Source of the DNA: Fumia xinanensis
Lineage (GTDB): Bacteria > Bacillota > Clostridia > Oscillospirales > Ruminococcaceae
DNA: 64,000 nt
Assembly: GCF_014384905.1 (NCBI RefSeq)
Contig: NZ_JACRSV010000001.1
Span: 186,001-250,000, forward strand
Reading direction: 5' to 3'
Shown here piece after piece: positions 8,399 through 16,057 of the stretch (the first letter of the stretch is position 1; every line of letters starts with the position of its first letter). The position numbers were made by a program, and so were the translations under genes. The notes under the pieces are model-generated. The model was not told where the DNA came from. It worked only from the letters and a program-made list of their open reading frames with translations, and did not search any database.

Positions 8399-8548
8399 AT
8401 GAGGGTTAAGATTACCTTAGCTTGCACGGAGTGCAAACAGCGTAATTACAACACAATGAAAAACAAGAAGAACGATCCGGACAGGCTGGAAATGAACAAG
8501 TATTGTCGTTTCTGCAAAAAACACACGCTTCACAGGGAAACCAAGTAA
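8399..8548 (+). CDS. rpmG: 50S ribosomal protein L33
   Basis: This 49-residue protein is a zinc-binding L33: two CxxC pairs (Cys9/Cys12 and Cys36/Cys39) bracket the conserved NYNTMKNKKNDPDRLEMNKY region. It sits on the large ribosomal subunit near the E site. Position directly before secE and nusG is the standard Firmicutes arrangement. AGGAGGTG lies 6 bases before the ATG. Because both cysteine pairs are intact it should depend on zinc; a cysteine-free paralogue, if any, would be elsewhere. Confidence 0.97.
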   Translation: MRVKITLACTECKQRNYNTMKNKKNDPDRLEMNKYCRFCKKHTLHRETK

Positions 8549-8568
8549 GCGGGGAGAGGAGATTAGTC

Positions 8569-8841
8569 ATGGCAGATAAAATTGCTGAAAAAGCTCCTGA
8601 AAAAGCCAAGAAGGAAAAAAAGGAAAAGAAAAACGGCTTTTGGAAAAAAGTCTCCCATTTCTTCAAGGATTTCCGCAGTGAAGTCAAAAAGATCGTATGG
8701 CCTACTAAAAAGCAGGTCGTCAACAACACCATCGTGGTTTTTGTTGCGATGGGCGTCGTCGGTGTCGCGATCTGGATCATCGACTTTGCGCTTGGCGCAC
8801 TGAGGGCATTGTCCCTGGGACTCGAAATTTTCCCAAAATAA
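8569..8841 (+). CDS. secE: Preprotein translocase subunit SecE
   Basis: The 90-residue protein has a Lys/Glu-rich N-terminal tail (KKEKKEKK at about residues 15-22), the conserved amphipathic FFKDFRSEVKKIVWPTKKQV motif, and one C-terminal membrane helix (VVFVAMGVVGVAIWIIDFAL). SecE clamps SecY in the inner membrane. The start at 8569 follows GGGGAGAGGA; the frame upstream runs into rpmG. The N-terminal tail is longer than in the shortest SecE proteins but normal for this class. Confidence 0.95.
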   Translation: MADKIAEKAPEKAKKEKKEKKNGFWKKVSHFFKDFRSEVKKIVWPTKKQVVNNTIVVFVAMGVVGVAIWIIDFALGALRALSLGLEIFPK

Positions 8842-8878
8842 ACTGCTTAGAACGCTTTAATTTGTCGGAGGTCTGATT

Positions 8879-9403
8879 ATGTCAGAAACACCAAAATGGT
8901 ATGTCATTCACACGTATTCCGGGTATGAAAACAAAGTTGCACAAAATATAGAGAAGGTTGTGGAAAATCAAGGTTTCCAGGACCTCATTTTCGAGGTAAG
9001 AGTACCCACGGAGACAGTTGTAGAATACAAAGACGACAAAAAGCGCGAGGTAGAACGGAAAATTTTTCCAGGATATGTCTTGGTCAAAATGATTTTGACG
9101 GATGATTCTTGGTACGTTGTCAGAAATATCAGAGGCGTGACCGGCTTTGTCGGCCCCAGCACCAAACCCATCCCGTTGACTGAAAAGGAAATTGAGGACT
9201 TGGGTGTGGAAGTCAAAACGGTGGAAGTGGATTACCAAGTCGGAAGTGGGGTTAAAATCGTCCACGGCCCGCTGGAAGGCTTTGTTGGAAAAGTTGAGGA
9301 ACTTGATGTGGACAAGGATATGGTCAAAGTGACTGTTTCCATGTTCGGAAGAGACACTCTGGTGGAACTGCAGCTCGGCCAGGTTGAACTGTCAAAGGAT
9401 TAA
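8879..9403 (+). CDS. nusG: Transcription termination/antitermination protein NusG
   Basis: The 174-residue protein starts with WYVIHTYSGYENKVAQNI (NGN domain contacting RNA polymerase), has FPGYVLVKM and NIRGVTGFVG in the middle, and a C-terminal KOW domain beginning near VKIVHGPLEGFVGKV. It controls elongation and couples to ribosomes. It starts 37 bases after secE behind GGAGGT. Length is standard and no insertion domain is present. Confidence 0.97.
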   Translation: MSETPKWYVIHTYSGYENKVAQNIEKVVENQGFQDLIFEVRVPTETVVEYKDDKKREVERKIFPGYVLVKMILTDDSWYVVRNIRGVTGFVGPSTKPIPLTEKEIEDLGVEVKTVEVDYQVGSGVKIVHGPLEGFVGKVEELDVDKDMVKVTVSMFGRDTLVELQLGQVELSKD

Positions 9404-9468
9404 GAAGAAAACAGTCTGACGCCTATTAAGGCGGCTTTCAGATTAGAATATAATGTTCTATTCTGAAT

Positions 9469-9506
9469 GTGGGAGGAAGAAGCAGAGACTTTTTCCGCCT
9501 TACCAC
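9469..9506 (+). promoter_or_regulatory. Putative ribosomal protein L1 binding site upstream of rplK
   Basis: GTGGGAGGAAG, then CTTTTTCCGCC, then ACCAC at 9502-9506, just before the rplK ribosome site. The same arrangement recurs at 9966-9993 before rplA. The pattern GTGGGAGG...CC...ACCAC resembles recalled L1-binding mRNA sites; the assignment rests on position and the two matching copies. Confidence 0.6.
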
Positions 9507-9528
9507 GTTATTTTGGAGGTGCTTATCA

Positions 9529-9954
9529 ATGGCTCAAAAAGTAGTAGGTTACATTAAGCTACAGATTCCCGCAGGTAAAGCAACACCTGCACCCCCGGTT
9601 GGTCCGGCACTCGGTCAGCACGGTGTTAATATTATGGGCTTCACCAAGGAATTCAACGAGCGTACCAAAAATGACATCGGCATGATCATTCCGGTTGTCA
9701 TCACCGTTTACGCCGATCGTTCCTTTACCTTTATCACCAAAACTCCCCCCGCAGCAGTTCTTATCAAAAAGGCTTGCGGATTGGAGAGCGCATCCGGCGA
9801 ACCGAACAAAAAGAAAGTTGCAAAGATCACCAAAGAGCAGGTACAGAAGATCGCTGAGCAAAAAATGCCCGACCTTAATGCTGCAAATGTTGAATCTGCA
9901 ATGCGCATGATTGCAGGTACCGCACGTTCTATGGGTATTGAGGTTGTGGATTAA
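9529..9954 (+). CDS. rplK: 50S ribosomal protein L11
   Basis: The 141-residue protein has the classic N-terminal IKLQIPAGKATPAPPVGPALGQ proline-rich region (given here by its borders), then FTKEFNERTKND and the C-terminal RNA-binding domain ending GTARSMGIEVVD. L11 forms the GTPase-associated centre on 23S rRNA. The ATG at 9529 follows TTGGAGGTG; the upstream frame falls in the leader. It is followed by rplA after 59 bases that contain the second L1-site-like motif. Confidence 0.97.
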   Translation: MAQKVVGYIKLQIPAGKATPAPPVGPALGQHGVNIMGFTKEFNERTKNDIGMIIPVVITVYADRSFTFITKTPPAAVLIKKACGLESASGEPNKKKVAKITKEQVQKIAEQKMPDLNAANVESAMRMIAGTARSMGIEVVD

Positions 9955-9965
9955 CCGCCCGCTGT

Positions 9966-9993
9966 GTGGGAGGAACTTTCCGCTATCAACCAC
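9966..9993 (+). promoter_or_regulatory. Second putative L1 binding site, upstream of rplA
   Basis: GTGGGAGGAACTTTCCGC and ACCAC (9989-9993) repeat the motif seen before rplK with a shorter middle. The site sits between rplK and the rplA ribosome site GGGAGG. Confidence 0.6.
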
Positions 9994-10013
9994 TTAACAG
10001 GGAGGATATTAGT

Positions 10014-10706
10014 ATGAAACACGGAAAAAAATATACAGATAGCCTCAAAGCTTTCGATCGCAACACTTCTATGGATGCTACCGAAGCTTTGGACATGGCT
10101 GTTAAAAGTGCAAAAGCAAAGTTCGATGAAACCATCGAAGCTCATATCCGTCTGGGCGTCGACTCCCGTCACGCTGACCAGCAGGTCCGTGGCGCAGTCG
10201 TTTTGCCCAACGGTACCGGTAAATCGGTAAAAATCCTGGTTATTTGTAAAGGCGACAATGTCAAAGCCGCTGAAGAAGCCGGCGCGGACTACGCTGGTGA
10301 GGAATATGTACAGAAAATCCAGTCCGAAGGCTGGATGGACTTCGATGTGGTCATCGCAACCCCTGACATGATGGGCGTTGTCGGCCGTCTGGGTAAAGTG
10401 CTCGGCCCCCGCGGCTTGATGCCGTCCCCCAAGGCTGGTACGGTTACCCCTGATGTTGCCAAGGCTGTGACTGAGGCAAAAGCCGGTAAAATCGAGTACC
10501 GTCTCGATAAGACCAACATCATTCACTGCCCTATCGGAAAAGCTTCCTTTGGCGCAGAGAAACTCTCCGAAAACTTTGAGACCCTGATGGGCGCTATCGT
10601 GAAAGCGAAACCCGCTTCTGCGAAAGGCCAGTATATCAAGTCCTGCGTGGTCGCTTCCACCATGGGCCCCGGCATCAAAGTTTCCACCGCTAAATACGGT
10701 GTATAA
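10014..10706 (+). CDS. rplA: 50S ribosomal protein L1
   Basis: The 230-residue L1 shows the conserved N-terminal MKHGKKYTDS, the RGAVVLPNGTGKS motif, PDMMGVVGRLGKVLGPRGLMP and the C-terminal TMGPGIKVST. L1 forms the movable stalk at the E site and in many bacteria represses its own operon by binding a similar structure in mRNA. The start at 10014 follows GGGAGG. A promoter begins within 10 bases after the stop, so rplJ-rplL form a separately initiated unit. Confidence 0.97.
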   Translation: MKHGKKYTDSLKAFDRNTSMDATEALDMAVKSAKAKFDETIEAHIRLGVDSRHADQQVRGAVVLPNGTGKSVKILVICKGDNVKAAEEAGADYAGEEYVQKIQSEGWMDFDVVIATPDMMGVVGRLGKVLGPRGLMPSPKAGTVTPDVAKAVTEAKAGKIEYRLDKTNIIHCPIGKASFGAEKLSENFETLMGAIVKAKPASAKGQYIKSCVVASTMGPGIKVSTAKYGV

Positions 10707-10714
10707 TTTAGTTA

Positions 10715-10743
10715 TTGACAAGCAACCTTGCTTGTGCTATAAT
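10715..10743 (+). promoter_or_regulatory. Promoter of rplJ-rplL
   Basis: TTGACA (10715-10720), 17-base spacer, TATAAT (10738-10743). Confidence 0.88.
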
Positions 10744-10751
10744 TAAAAAGA

Positions 10752-10884
10752 TGTAATCCTAAGACAGTAGGTGCGGCGGATTTTCCGCTGCGTAAAGGGT
10801 TCTCCACCTGCCGAGGAAGACGTAAAATGTAAGCTTTAGGCTTGTTTTGCCCTTTCCTCGTATGCGGGGAAAGGGCTTTTTAGT
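10752..10884 (+). ncRNA. Ribosomal protein L10 leader with attenuator
   Basis: The sequence CCTAAGACAGTAGGTGC, followed by TCTCCACCTGCCGAGGAAGA, is the conserved core of the L10 leader, the L10(L12)4 binding site. A GCCCTTTCCTCG...GGGGAAAGGGC hairpin with CTTTTTAG follows at 10849-10881 as terminator. The CCGAGGA at about 10811-10817 can pair with TCCTCG of that hairpin, giving the alternative antiterminator state. Confidence 0.88.
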
Positions 10885-10914
10885 TACTACCTTAATTTAC
10901 GGAGGTGAAAAACT

Positions 10915-11418
10915 TTGCCAAGTGAGAAAGTTTTACTCGAAAAACAACAAGCTGTAGCTGATTTGAAAGCAAAATTCGAAAGTGCTGTCGCCGGTGTTTT
11001 AGTCGACTACAAAGGTATCAACGTCGCTGACGACACCAAGCTCCGTAAAGAGCTTCGTGAGGCCGGAGTAGAGTACTCTGTTTACAAGAACTCTGTTATT
11101 CGTTTTGCAGTTGCCGATTCCAAATTTGCCGACTTTACTAAGCATCTGGATGGTACAACCGCAGTAGCTCTGACAGAAGGCGATATGACCGCTCCTGCCA
11201 GAATCATTGCGAAATACGCTAAGGATAACAAAGAAGGCTTCAACATCAAAGCCGGTTTCGTTGAAGAAGATTTGCTGGATGCAGCAGGCGTGGACCATCT
11301 TGCAAGCATTCCTTCTAAAGAAGTTCTTATTTCCCAGGTACTGTGTGGCCTGAACGGTACCATTCGCAACCTCGCCGTTGTTCTGGATCAGATCAGAGAG
11401 CAGAAAGAGGCTTGCTAG
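10915..11418 (+). CDS. rplJ: 50S ribosomal protein L10
   Basis: The 167-residue protein begins at a TTG with a perfect GGAGGTG site 7 bases upstream. It shows VLLEKQQAVADLKAKF at the N-terminus, VDYKGINV, the VYKNSVIRFA motif and a C-terminal helix that anchors L7/L12 dimers (LNGTIRNLAVVLDQI). With rplL it builds the ribosomal stalk, and the complex represses its own mRNA through the leader described above. Confidence 0.96.
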   Translation: MPSEKVLLEKQQAVADLKAKFESAVAGVLVDYKGINVADDTKLRKELREAGVEYSVYKNSVIRFAVADSKFADFTKHLDGTTAVALTEGDMTAPARIIAKYAKDNKEGFNIKAGFVEEDLLDAAGVDHLASIPSKEVLISQVLCGLNGTIRNLAVVLDQIREQKEAC

Positions 11419-11475
11419 TAACAGAATTTTTGTTGCTGAAACTTATTTAAATGAAATTAATGGAGGTATATTAAA

Positions 11476-11853
11476 ATGGCTTCTGAGAAAGTATTAGCTA
11501 TGATCGAAGAGGTAAAAGCTCTGACCGTTTTGGAGCTTGCTGACCTTGTAAAAGCACTGGAAGAGGAGTTTGGCGTTTCTGCCGCTGCTGCTACCGTTGC
11601 GGTTGCTGCTCCCGCTGCTGGCGGCGCTGCTGCTGAAGAAAAATCCGAGTTTGACGTTGTTCTGGTTGAAGCTGGCGCTTCTAAGACCGGCGTAATCAAG
11701 GCTGTTAAAGAGATTACTGGTCTCGGCCTGAAAGAATCCAAAGAAATCGTTGACAATGCTCCTAAGGCTGTCAAAGAAGGTGTCTCCAAAGCTGACGCTG
11801 AAGAGATGAAGAAGAAATTGGAAGACGCTGGCGCAAAAGTCGAGCTCAAATAA
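11476..11853 (+). CDS. rplL: 50S ribosomal protein L7/L12
   Basis: The 125-residue stalk protein has an N-terminal dimerisation helix (ALTVLELADLVKALEEEFGV), an Ala/Val-rich hinge and the C-terminal factor-binding domain with VVLVEAGASKTGVIKAVKEI and GLGLKESKEIVDNAP. AAT GGAGGTA precedes the ATG. It is followed at once by a terminator, not by rpoB, which differs from the usual order. Confidence 0.97.
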   Translation: MASEKVLAMIEEVKALTVLELADLVKALEEEFGVSAAAATVAVAAPAAGGAAAEEKSEFDVVLVEAGASKTGVIKAVKEITGLGLKESKEIVDNAPKAVKEGVSKADAEEMKKKLEDAGAKVELK

Positions 11854-11866
11854 TTTTGCTTCTTGG

Positions 11867-11894
11867 AAAAGCCGTCCGTCAGGACGGCTTTTTT
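11867..11894 (+). terminator. Terminator after rplL
   Basis: AAAAGCCGTCC and GGACGGCTTTTTT arms around GTCA. Confidence 0.9.
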
Positions 11895-12098
11895 GTTGTT
11901 TTGGTTAAGAATTGTAAAACACGGCGATTGTATGCAACAGAAAGCGGCTTTTTCATTACTAATTAAATGAACTTTCCATTTATGGGCAGTCGCAGCACGC
12001 GGCAGATATTCCCCTTCGGGTGGTTATTAAAAAAGAAAGCCCATTGGAAGTTTGACTACTACAGCGCTTTTAGCGCAGAACATAAAAGGAGTTTATTT

Positions 12099-12980
12099 AT
12101 GAAAAAATTAGTCAGCTTGTTATTGGCGGCAGCACTTATGTTGGCCATGACATCCTGTGGTAACGACAGCGGGTCTGAAAGCGGCAGTGAATCCTCTCTT
12201 TCTTCTCTGGAAAGTTCCGAATCCAGTATTGACAGTAGCTTAGACGATTCGGAGAATGCTTCTGAACCGGAAAGCTCTTCTTCAGAAGAAGTTCCCTCTT
12301 CAGAAAACTCCAGTGAACAGGAGAGTAGCTCTGCTTCTGTTCCGGAAAGCAAGCCGGCTCAGAACAAACCATCCACTTCCAGCAAACCGGCTAGCTCCAG
12401 TAAACCTACAGAGAATAGTAAGCCGGAGAGCCAGCCTTCTTCTGGTACAACTCAAAAGCCTCCCATTCCCAAGCCAGAGTCTTCTAATAGCAACTCTTCC
12501 TCTACATCCAAGCCCAGTACCTCGATCAGCGCTTCCGCCGTGTATGACGCTATGGATAGTGCAGTGGCGGCACGTCACGAAGGAATTGATGCTGCCATTA
12601 TGAATATGCCTATGTCGATAGACGATAGCACCTTGTCCGATATGTTTGGTGTTTCGGTGAGCGATGTTGTAGGTTATAAAGGAGTTTATGCCGGCTCTAT
12701 GACCAACTGTGATATTATGTTGGTTGTCGAGGCCAAAGACGGTAAAGTGGACGCCGTGAAAAAGGCGCTCCAGGACAAGCAGGCTGCTCAGAAAAAGCAA
12801 TTTGAACATTATGGTGTCATGGGAAACATCGAACGTTTGGATGCGTCCAAGGTGGTGAGCAACGGTAATTTTGTTGCTCTTATTATTGTAGGCATCATAG
12901 GGGACGGTGAAGAAAACTACGACTGTGCAGGGGATGTAAGCGCAGCCAATTCCGCCTTTACCAATGCATTGAAAAAATAA
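12099..12980 (+). CDS. Ser-rich lipoprotein with DUF4358-like domain
   Basis: The 293-residue protein starts with a lipoprotein signal (KKLVSLLLAAALMLAMTSCG), with the lipobox cysteine at about residue 20. A linker of about 130 residues rich in Ser, Glu, Pro and Lys follows. The globular C-terminal domain resembles DUF4358: IMLVVEAKDGKVDAVKKAL, a QKKQFEHYG segment and NFVALIIVG. It should be anchored on the outer face of the membrane with the domain held away by the linker. Function is unknown. AAAAGGAG lies before the ATG; the frame further upstream has no ribosome site. Confidence 0.85.
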   Translation: MKKLVSLLLAAALMLAMTSCGNDSGSESGSESSLSSLESSESSIDSSLDDSENASEPESSSSEEVPSSENSSEQESSSASVPESKPAQNKPSTSSKPASSSKPTENSKPESQPSSGTTQKPPIPKPESSNSNSSSTSKPSTSISASAVYDAMDSAVAARHEGIDAAIMNMPMSIDDSTLSDMFGVSVSDVVGYKGVYAGSMTNCDIMLVVEAKDGKVDAVKKALQDKQAAQKKQFEHYGVMGNIERLDASKVVSNGNFVALIIVGIIGDGEENYDCAGDVSAANSAFTNALKK

Positions 12981-12984
12981 GTGT

Positions 12985-13017
12985 AAAACAGCTGTGTCTT
13001 TTGACGCGGCTGTTTTT
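12985..13017 (+). terminator. Terminator after DUF4358 lipoprotein gene
   Basis: AAAACAGCTGTGTC pairs with GACGCGGCTGTTTT (one mismatch), followed by TTAT. Confidence 0.75.
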
Positions 13018-13344
13018 TATATAATTTTCAATCCTAATATAGGATTTTAAGTATATGAAAATGAATTAATGTAGTCAATATAAACAATTTACAAACTTCG
13101 ACATTGTATAATAAATATATATTTATATTGGAATATATCACATATTATTAAAATATAAGGTTCAAATCATTCATAAATTAAAAATGGACGAGTTGCAAAC
13201 TTGATATTGTTTGTACTATAGACATAAAATGGGCAAAAATAGTTTATCATACTCTTTTCTGTAATGCTATAATATGTTATGCAAAGCAAAAATGGAAGAA
13301 ATAGGATGCTTTGTGATTATTACTTAACGATACAAAAGGGGTTT
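13018..13344. other. A/T-rich spacer before the small lipoprotein gene
   Basis: Very A/T-rich, without a credible gene. A TATAAT at 13268-13273 is the best -10 candidate for the next gene, but it has no good -35 at 17 bases. The ribosome site is AAAAGGGG at about 13334-13341. Confidence 0.5.
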
Positions 13345-13620
13345 ATGAAAATGAAAAAGATTTTAGTAGTTGCATTGTCTGCAGTAATGGCTTTGAGTCT
13401 TGTATCCTGTTCCAACGGTGGAGACAGTTCCTCTAACGGCGAGCCCAGCAATTCTTCTATCAGCGACAGCCAGGGCAGCGAGTCTACTCCTTCCGATTCC
13501 TCATTAGAGTCTTCTGAGTCCACTCCGGAGTCCTCTGAGTCTTCTCAAGATTCCTCTCTAAGCGAGTCTACTCCTGATGCCGGTTCTGAGGATAGCTCTC
13601 TCTCCCCCGCAGCAGAATAA
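13345..13620 (+). CDS. Small Ser/Glu-rich lipoprotein
   Basis: The 91-residue product has a clear lipoprotein signal (KKILVVALSAVMALSLVSCS), with the lipobox cysteine at about residue 22. The rest is an acidic linker of Ser, Glu, Asp, Pro and Thr with repeated SESTP/ESSES units. There is no globular domain. It resembles the N-terminal half of the preceding DUF4358 lipoprotein with the domain missing, so it may be a truncated paralogue or a surface spacer peptide. It has a good terminator at 13637-13671. Confidence 0.75.
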   Translation: MKMKKILVVALSAVMALSLVSCSNGGDSSSNGEPSNSSISDSQGSESTPSDSSLESSESTPESSESSQDSSLSESTPDAGSEDSSLSPAAE

Positions 13621-13636
13621 TTAAAAGCAGAACACT

Positions 13637-13671
13637 AAAAAGCCGCCATCTTTTATAGATGGCGGCTTTTT
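13637..13671 (+). terminator. Terminator after small lipoprotein gene
   Basis: AAAAAGCCGCCATC and GATGGCGGCTTTTT arms; perfect stem with T run. Confidence 0.92.
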
Positions 13672-13739
13672 AATATGGTAGAAGGAATGAGTATGAATTC
13701 AAACAACAATATATAGTATCAAATGGTTGATTTATTCAG

Positions 13740-14576
13740 CTATTTTCTCTGTTGTACCTCTTTGAGGTAAGCGCGAGGGGAGAGCCCTTTGACTTTTTTA
13801 AAGGCTCGAGAAAAATATAGCGGATCGCTGAAGCCCGTAGAAACGGCGACTTCACTAATGGAAAGATCACTGTTTTTTAAGATACTGCAAGCTTCATTGA
13901 TACGGTAGCGGATGAGGAATTGAGCTGGAGGCATCCCGAGCTCCGAAGAAAAGATTCGGTAAAGATGACTCGGACTGATGCGCACAGCGTTTGCCACGTC
14001 ATCAATTGAAATTTCACTGCTATAATTCCGGCTGATAAATTTGATGGCTTGCTCGACATATTGTTTTGTGGGAGTTTTTTTGCTCCCATTTTGATCGGAT
14101 TTTTCGATCAAGACGCCGAGAAACTGATAGAGTGCGCCCAGCATTTTTGCCTCGCTGGCAGAACTGTTGCCTCTGGAGTTGTATATCTGTACCAGCAGAG
14201 AGCGGAGGCTTTCGTCCTCCAGATGGAGTACTCTTTTTGCAAAAGAGAAGGGTGTGAGGTTCATAAGGCGATGGGCCTCTGTTCCGTTGAACCCAACCCA
14301 ATAATATTCCCAAGGGTCATTTTTATCCGAGGTGTAGGAGACGACTTCAGACGGACGGATTAGAAAAAGACACCCTGTTTCAATGTCGTAGGTGCCTTCT
14401 GGTGCTTGTAGGCTTCCTTTCCCCTCGGTGACGTAATGAAACAGGTAGTGATCGCGCATACCGGGTCCCCAGGAATACTCCGGCTCGCATCGCTGGTACC
14501 CCACATTGTAGACGCTGAGCGATAGGTTTTCCTGATGGGAAGATTTATAGGAGTATTTGAAAGAGTTATTGCTCAA
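13740..14576 (-). CDS. AraC-family regulator, probably of galactose genes
   Basis: The 278-residue protein has an N-terminal cupin-type sensor (YHFDYHYVTEGKG-like; here DHYLFHYVTEGKGSL and a YYWVGFNG segment) and a C-terminal AraC domain with two helix-turn-helix units (ISIDDVANAVRISPSHLYRIF and ISEVAVSTGFSDPLYFSRAF). The start at 14576 is a TTG with AAAGGAGGGG 8 bases upstream; another TTG at 14606 lies within that ribosome site and is unlikely. It is divergent from galK-galT with about 180 bases between, so control of the gal genes by a galactoside is a reasonable inference. Confidence 0.88.
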   Translation of the reverse strand: MSNNSFKYSYKSSHQENLSLSVYNVGYQRCEPEYSWGPGMRDHYLFHYVTEGKGSLQAPEGTYDIETGCLFLIRPSEVVSYTSDKNDPWEYYWVGFNGTEAHRLMNLTPFSFAKRVLHLEDESLRSLLVQIYNSRGNSSASEAKMLGALYQFLGVLIEKSDQNGSKKTPTKQYVEQAIKFISRNYSSEISIDDVANAVRISPSHLYRIFSSELGMPPAQFLIRYRINEACSILKNSDLSISEVAVSTGFSDPLYFSRAFKKVKGLSPRAYLKEVQQRK

Positions 14577-14756
14577 GGGAAATCCCCTCCTTTTAAAACA
14601 AAGCAAGTGTTTACGAGAATGATTCCTTTTCTTTATTTTAACGAATTATAGCTAAAAATGCAAGATAAATCCATATTTGTGATATATATAAAAATGGAAA
14701 TTTATTGCGGTATGTTGTATTCTTAACTTAGATTACTAAAACAAGGAGGCTGTCCG

Positions 14757-16037
14757 ATGAAATCTTTTGCGTTGAAACAAAAAATACTGGACGGCGGATT
14801 GGATCAATGGTTTGTCCGTCTGTACAGCCAAGAACAGGTTTCGGACCAGCGGCGGCGTTACTGCGAAGCACTGGACCGGTTTTCTGAAATTTTTGGAGAG
14901 GACCGGGACGTGAGAATTTACTCCGCCCCCGGACGAACCGAGGTTTCTGGCAACCATACTGACCACAACAACGGAAAAGTTTTGGCGGCCAGTGTCAATT
15001 TGGACGTGATTGCGATTGCCTCCATCAACAGCGATAATACGGTACGTCTGCAGTCGAAAGGCTATCCTATGGATACGATCTCGCTCAGCGATTTAGAGAT
15101 GAAGCGGGAAGAAATCAACCATTCCGCTTCTTTGATCCGTGGAATGGCCAAAAAGTTTACCTTGGAGGGACATCGAATCGGCGGTTTTGACGCCTATACT
15201 ACATCTGACGTTTTAAAAGGCTCCGGCCTGAGCTCATCTGCGGCTTTTGAAGTGCTGGTGGGGACAATGATGAGCTATTTATTCAACGAAGGCTCGGTGG
15301 ATTCTATAGAAATTGCCCAATGTGCCCAATACGCAGAAAACGTCTATTTCGGGAAACCCAGTGGTCTGATGGATCAGATGGCCTCCTCGGTAGGCGGCAT
15401 GATTGCCATTGATTTTGCTGATACTGAAAATCCGGTAATCCGGCAGGTTAAATTTGACTTTGAGGCGCTTGGCTGTGCCCTCTGCATTGTGGACACCGGC
15501 GGCAATCACGCGGATTTGACCCATGAGTACGCCGCGATTCCTGGGGAGATGAAGAAGGTAGCCGCTGTTTTCGGAAGGCAGACTCTCCGTGGGATTTCCA
15601 TGGACGAGTTGCTTCAAAAGGCGGGAGAAGTAAGAAAAAAATGCGGCGATAGGGCATTGCTGAGGGCCTTACACTTCCTTGCTGAAAATGACAGGGTAGA
15701 TGGTATTGTAGTTGCGCTGGAAGCGGAGGATTACTCCTGTTTCCTGGAGTTTATCACCAAGTCTGGGAACTCCTCATTTCGGTATTTGCAGAATGTTTAC
15801 GCCAATGGAGCCCCAGAGGAGCAGGGACTCTCAGTAGCGCTGTTTTTAGCTGAACGTTTTTTGAATGGACAGGGGGCCTGCCGGGTTCACGGAGGCGGGT
15901 TTGGGGGAACCACTCAGAATTTTGTGCCTCTTGACCGAGTTGACGATTTCCGCACAATGATGGAAGGCGTTTTCGGCAAAGGCTGCTGCCACATTCTGTC
16001 CATCCGCCCGGTGGGCGGCGTAGAAATTGCCAATTAA
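14757..16037 (+). CDS. galK: Galactokinase
   Basis: The 426-residue GHMP kinase carries the galactokinase signature APGRTEVSGNHTDHNNGKV at about residues 60-78, the phosphate loop LKGSGLSSSAAFEVLVG at about 155-171 and the C-terminal RVHGGGFGGTTQNF. It phosphorylates galactose to galactose-1-phosphate in the Leloir pathway. It is somewhat longer than E. coli GalK (382), mainly through an N-terminal extension of about 50 residues, as seen in other Clostridia. ACAAGGAGG lies just before the ATG. galT follows after 20 bases. Confidence 0.95.
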   Translation: MKSFALKQKILDGGLDQWFVRLYSQEQVSDQRRRYCEALDRFSEIFGEDRDVRIYSAPGRTEVSGNHTDHNNGKVLAASVNLDVIAIASINSDNTVRLQSKGYPMDTISLSDLEMKREEINHSASLIRGMAKKFTLEGHRIGGFDAYTTSDVLKGSGLSSSAAFEVLVGTMMSYLFNEGSVDSIEIAQCAQYAENVYFGKPSGLMDQMASSVGGMIAIDFADTENPVIRQVKFDFEALGCALCIVDTGGNHADLTHEYAAIPGEMKKVAAVFGRQTLRGISMDELLQKAGEVRKKCGDRALLRALHFLAENDRVDGIVVALEAEDYSCFLEFITKSGNSSFRYLQNVYANGAPEEQGLSVALFLAERFLNGQGACRVHGGGFGGTTQNFVPLDRVDDFRTMMEGVFGKGCCHILSIRPVGGVEIAN

Positions 16038-16057
16038 TGGTATGAGGAGAAAAAAAT

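Noticed and set aside
9951..10721. A 256-codon frame antisense to rplA
   Set aside because: It covers rplA and its leader on the opposite strand; no ribosome site or family resemblance.
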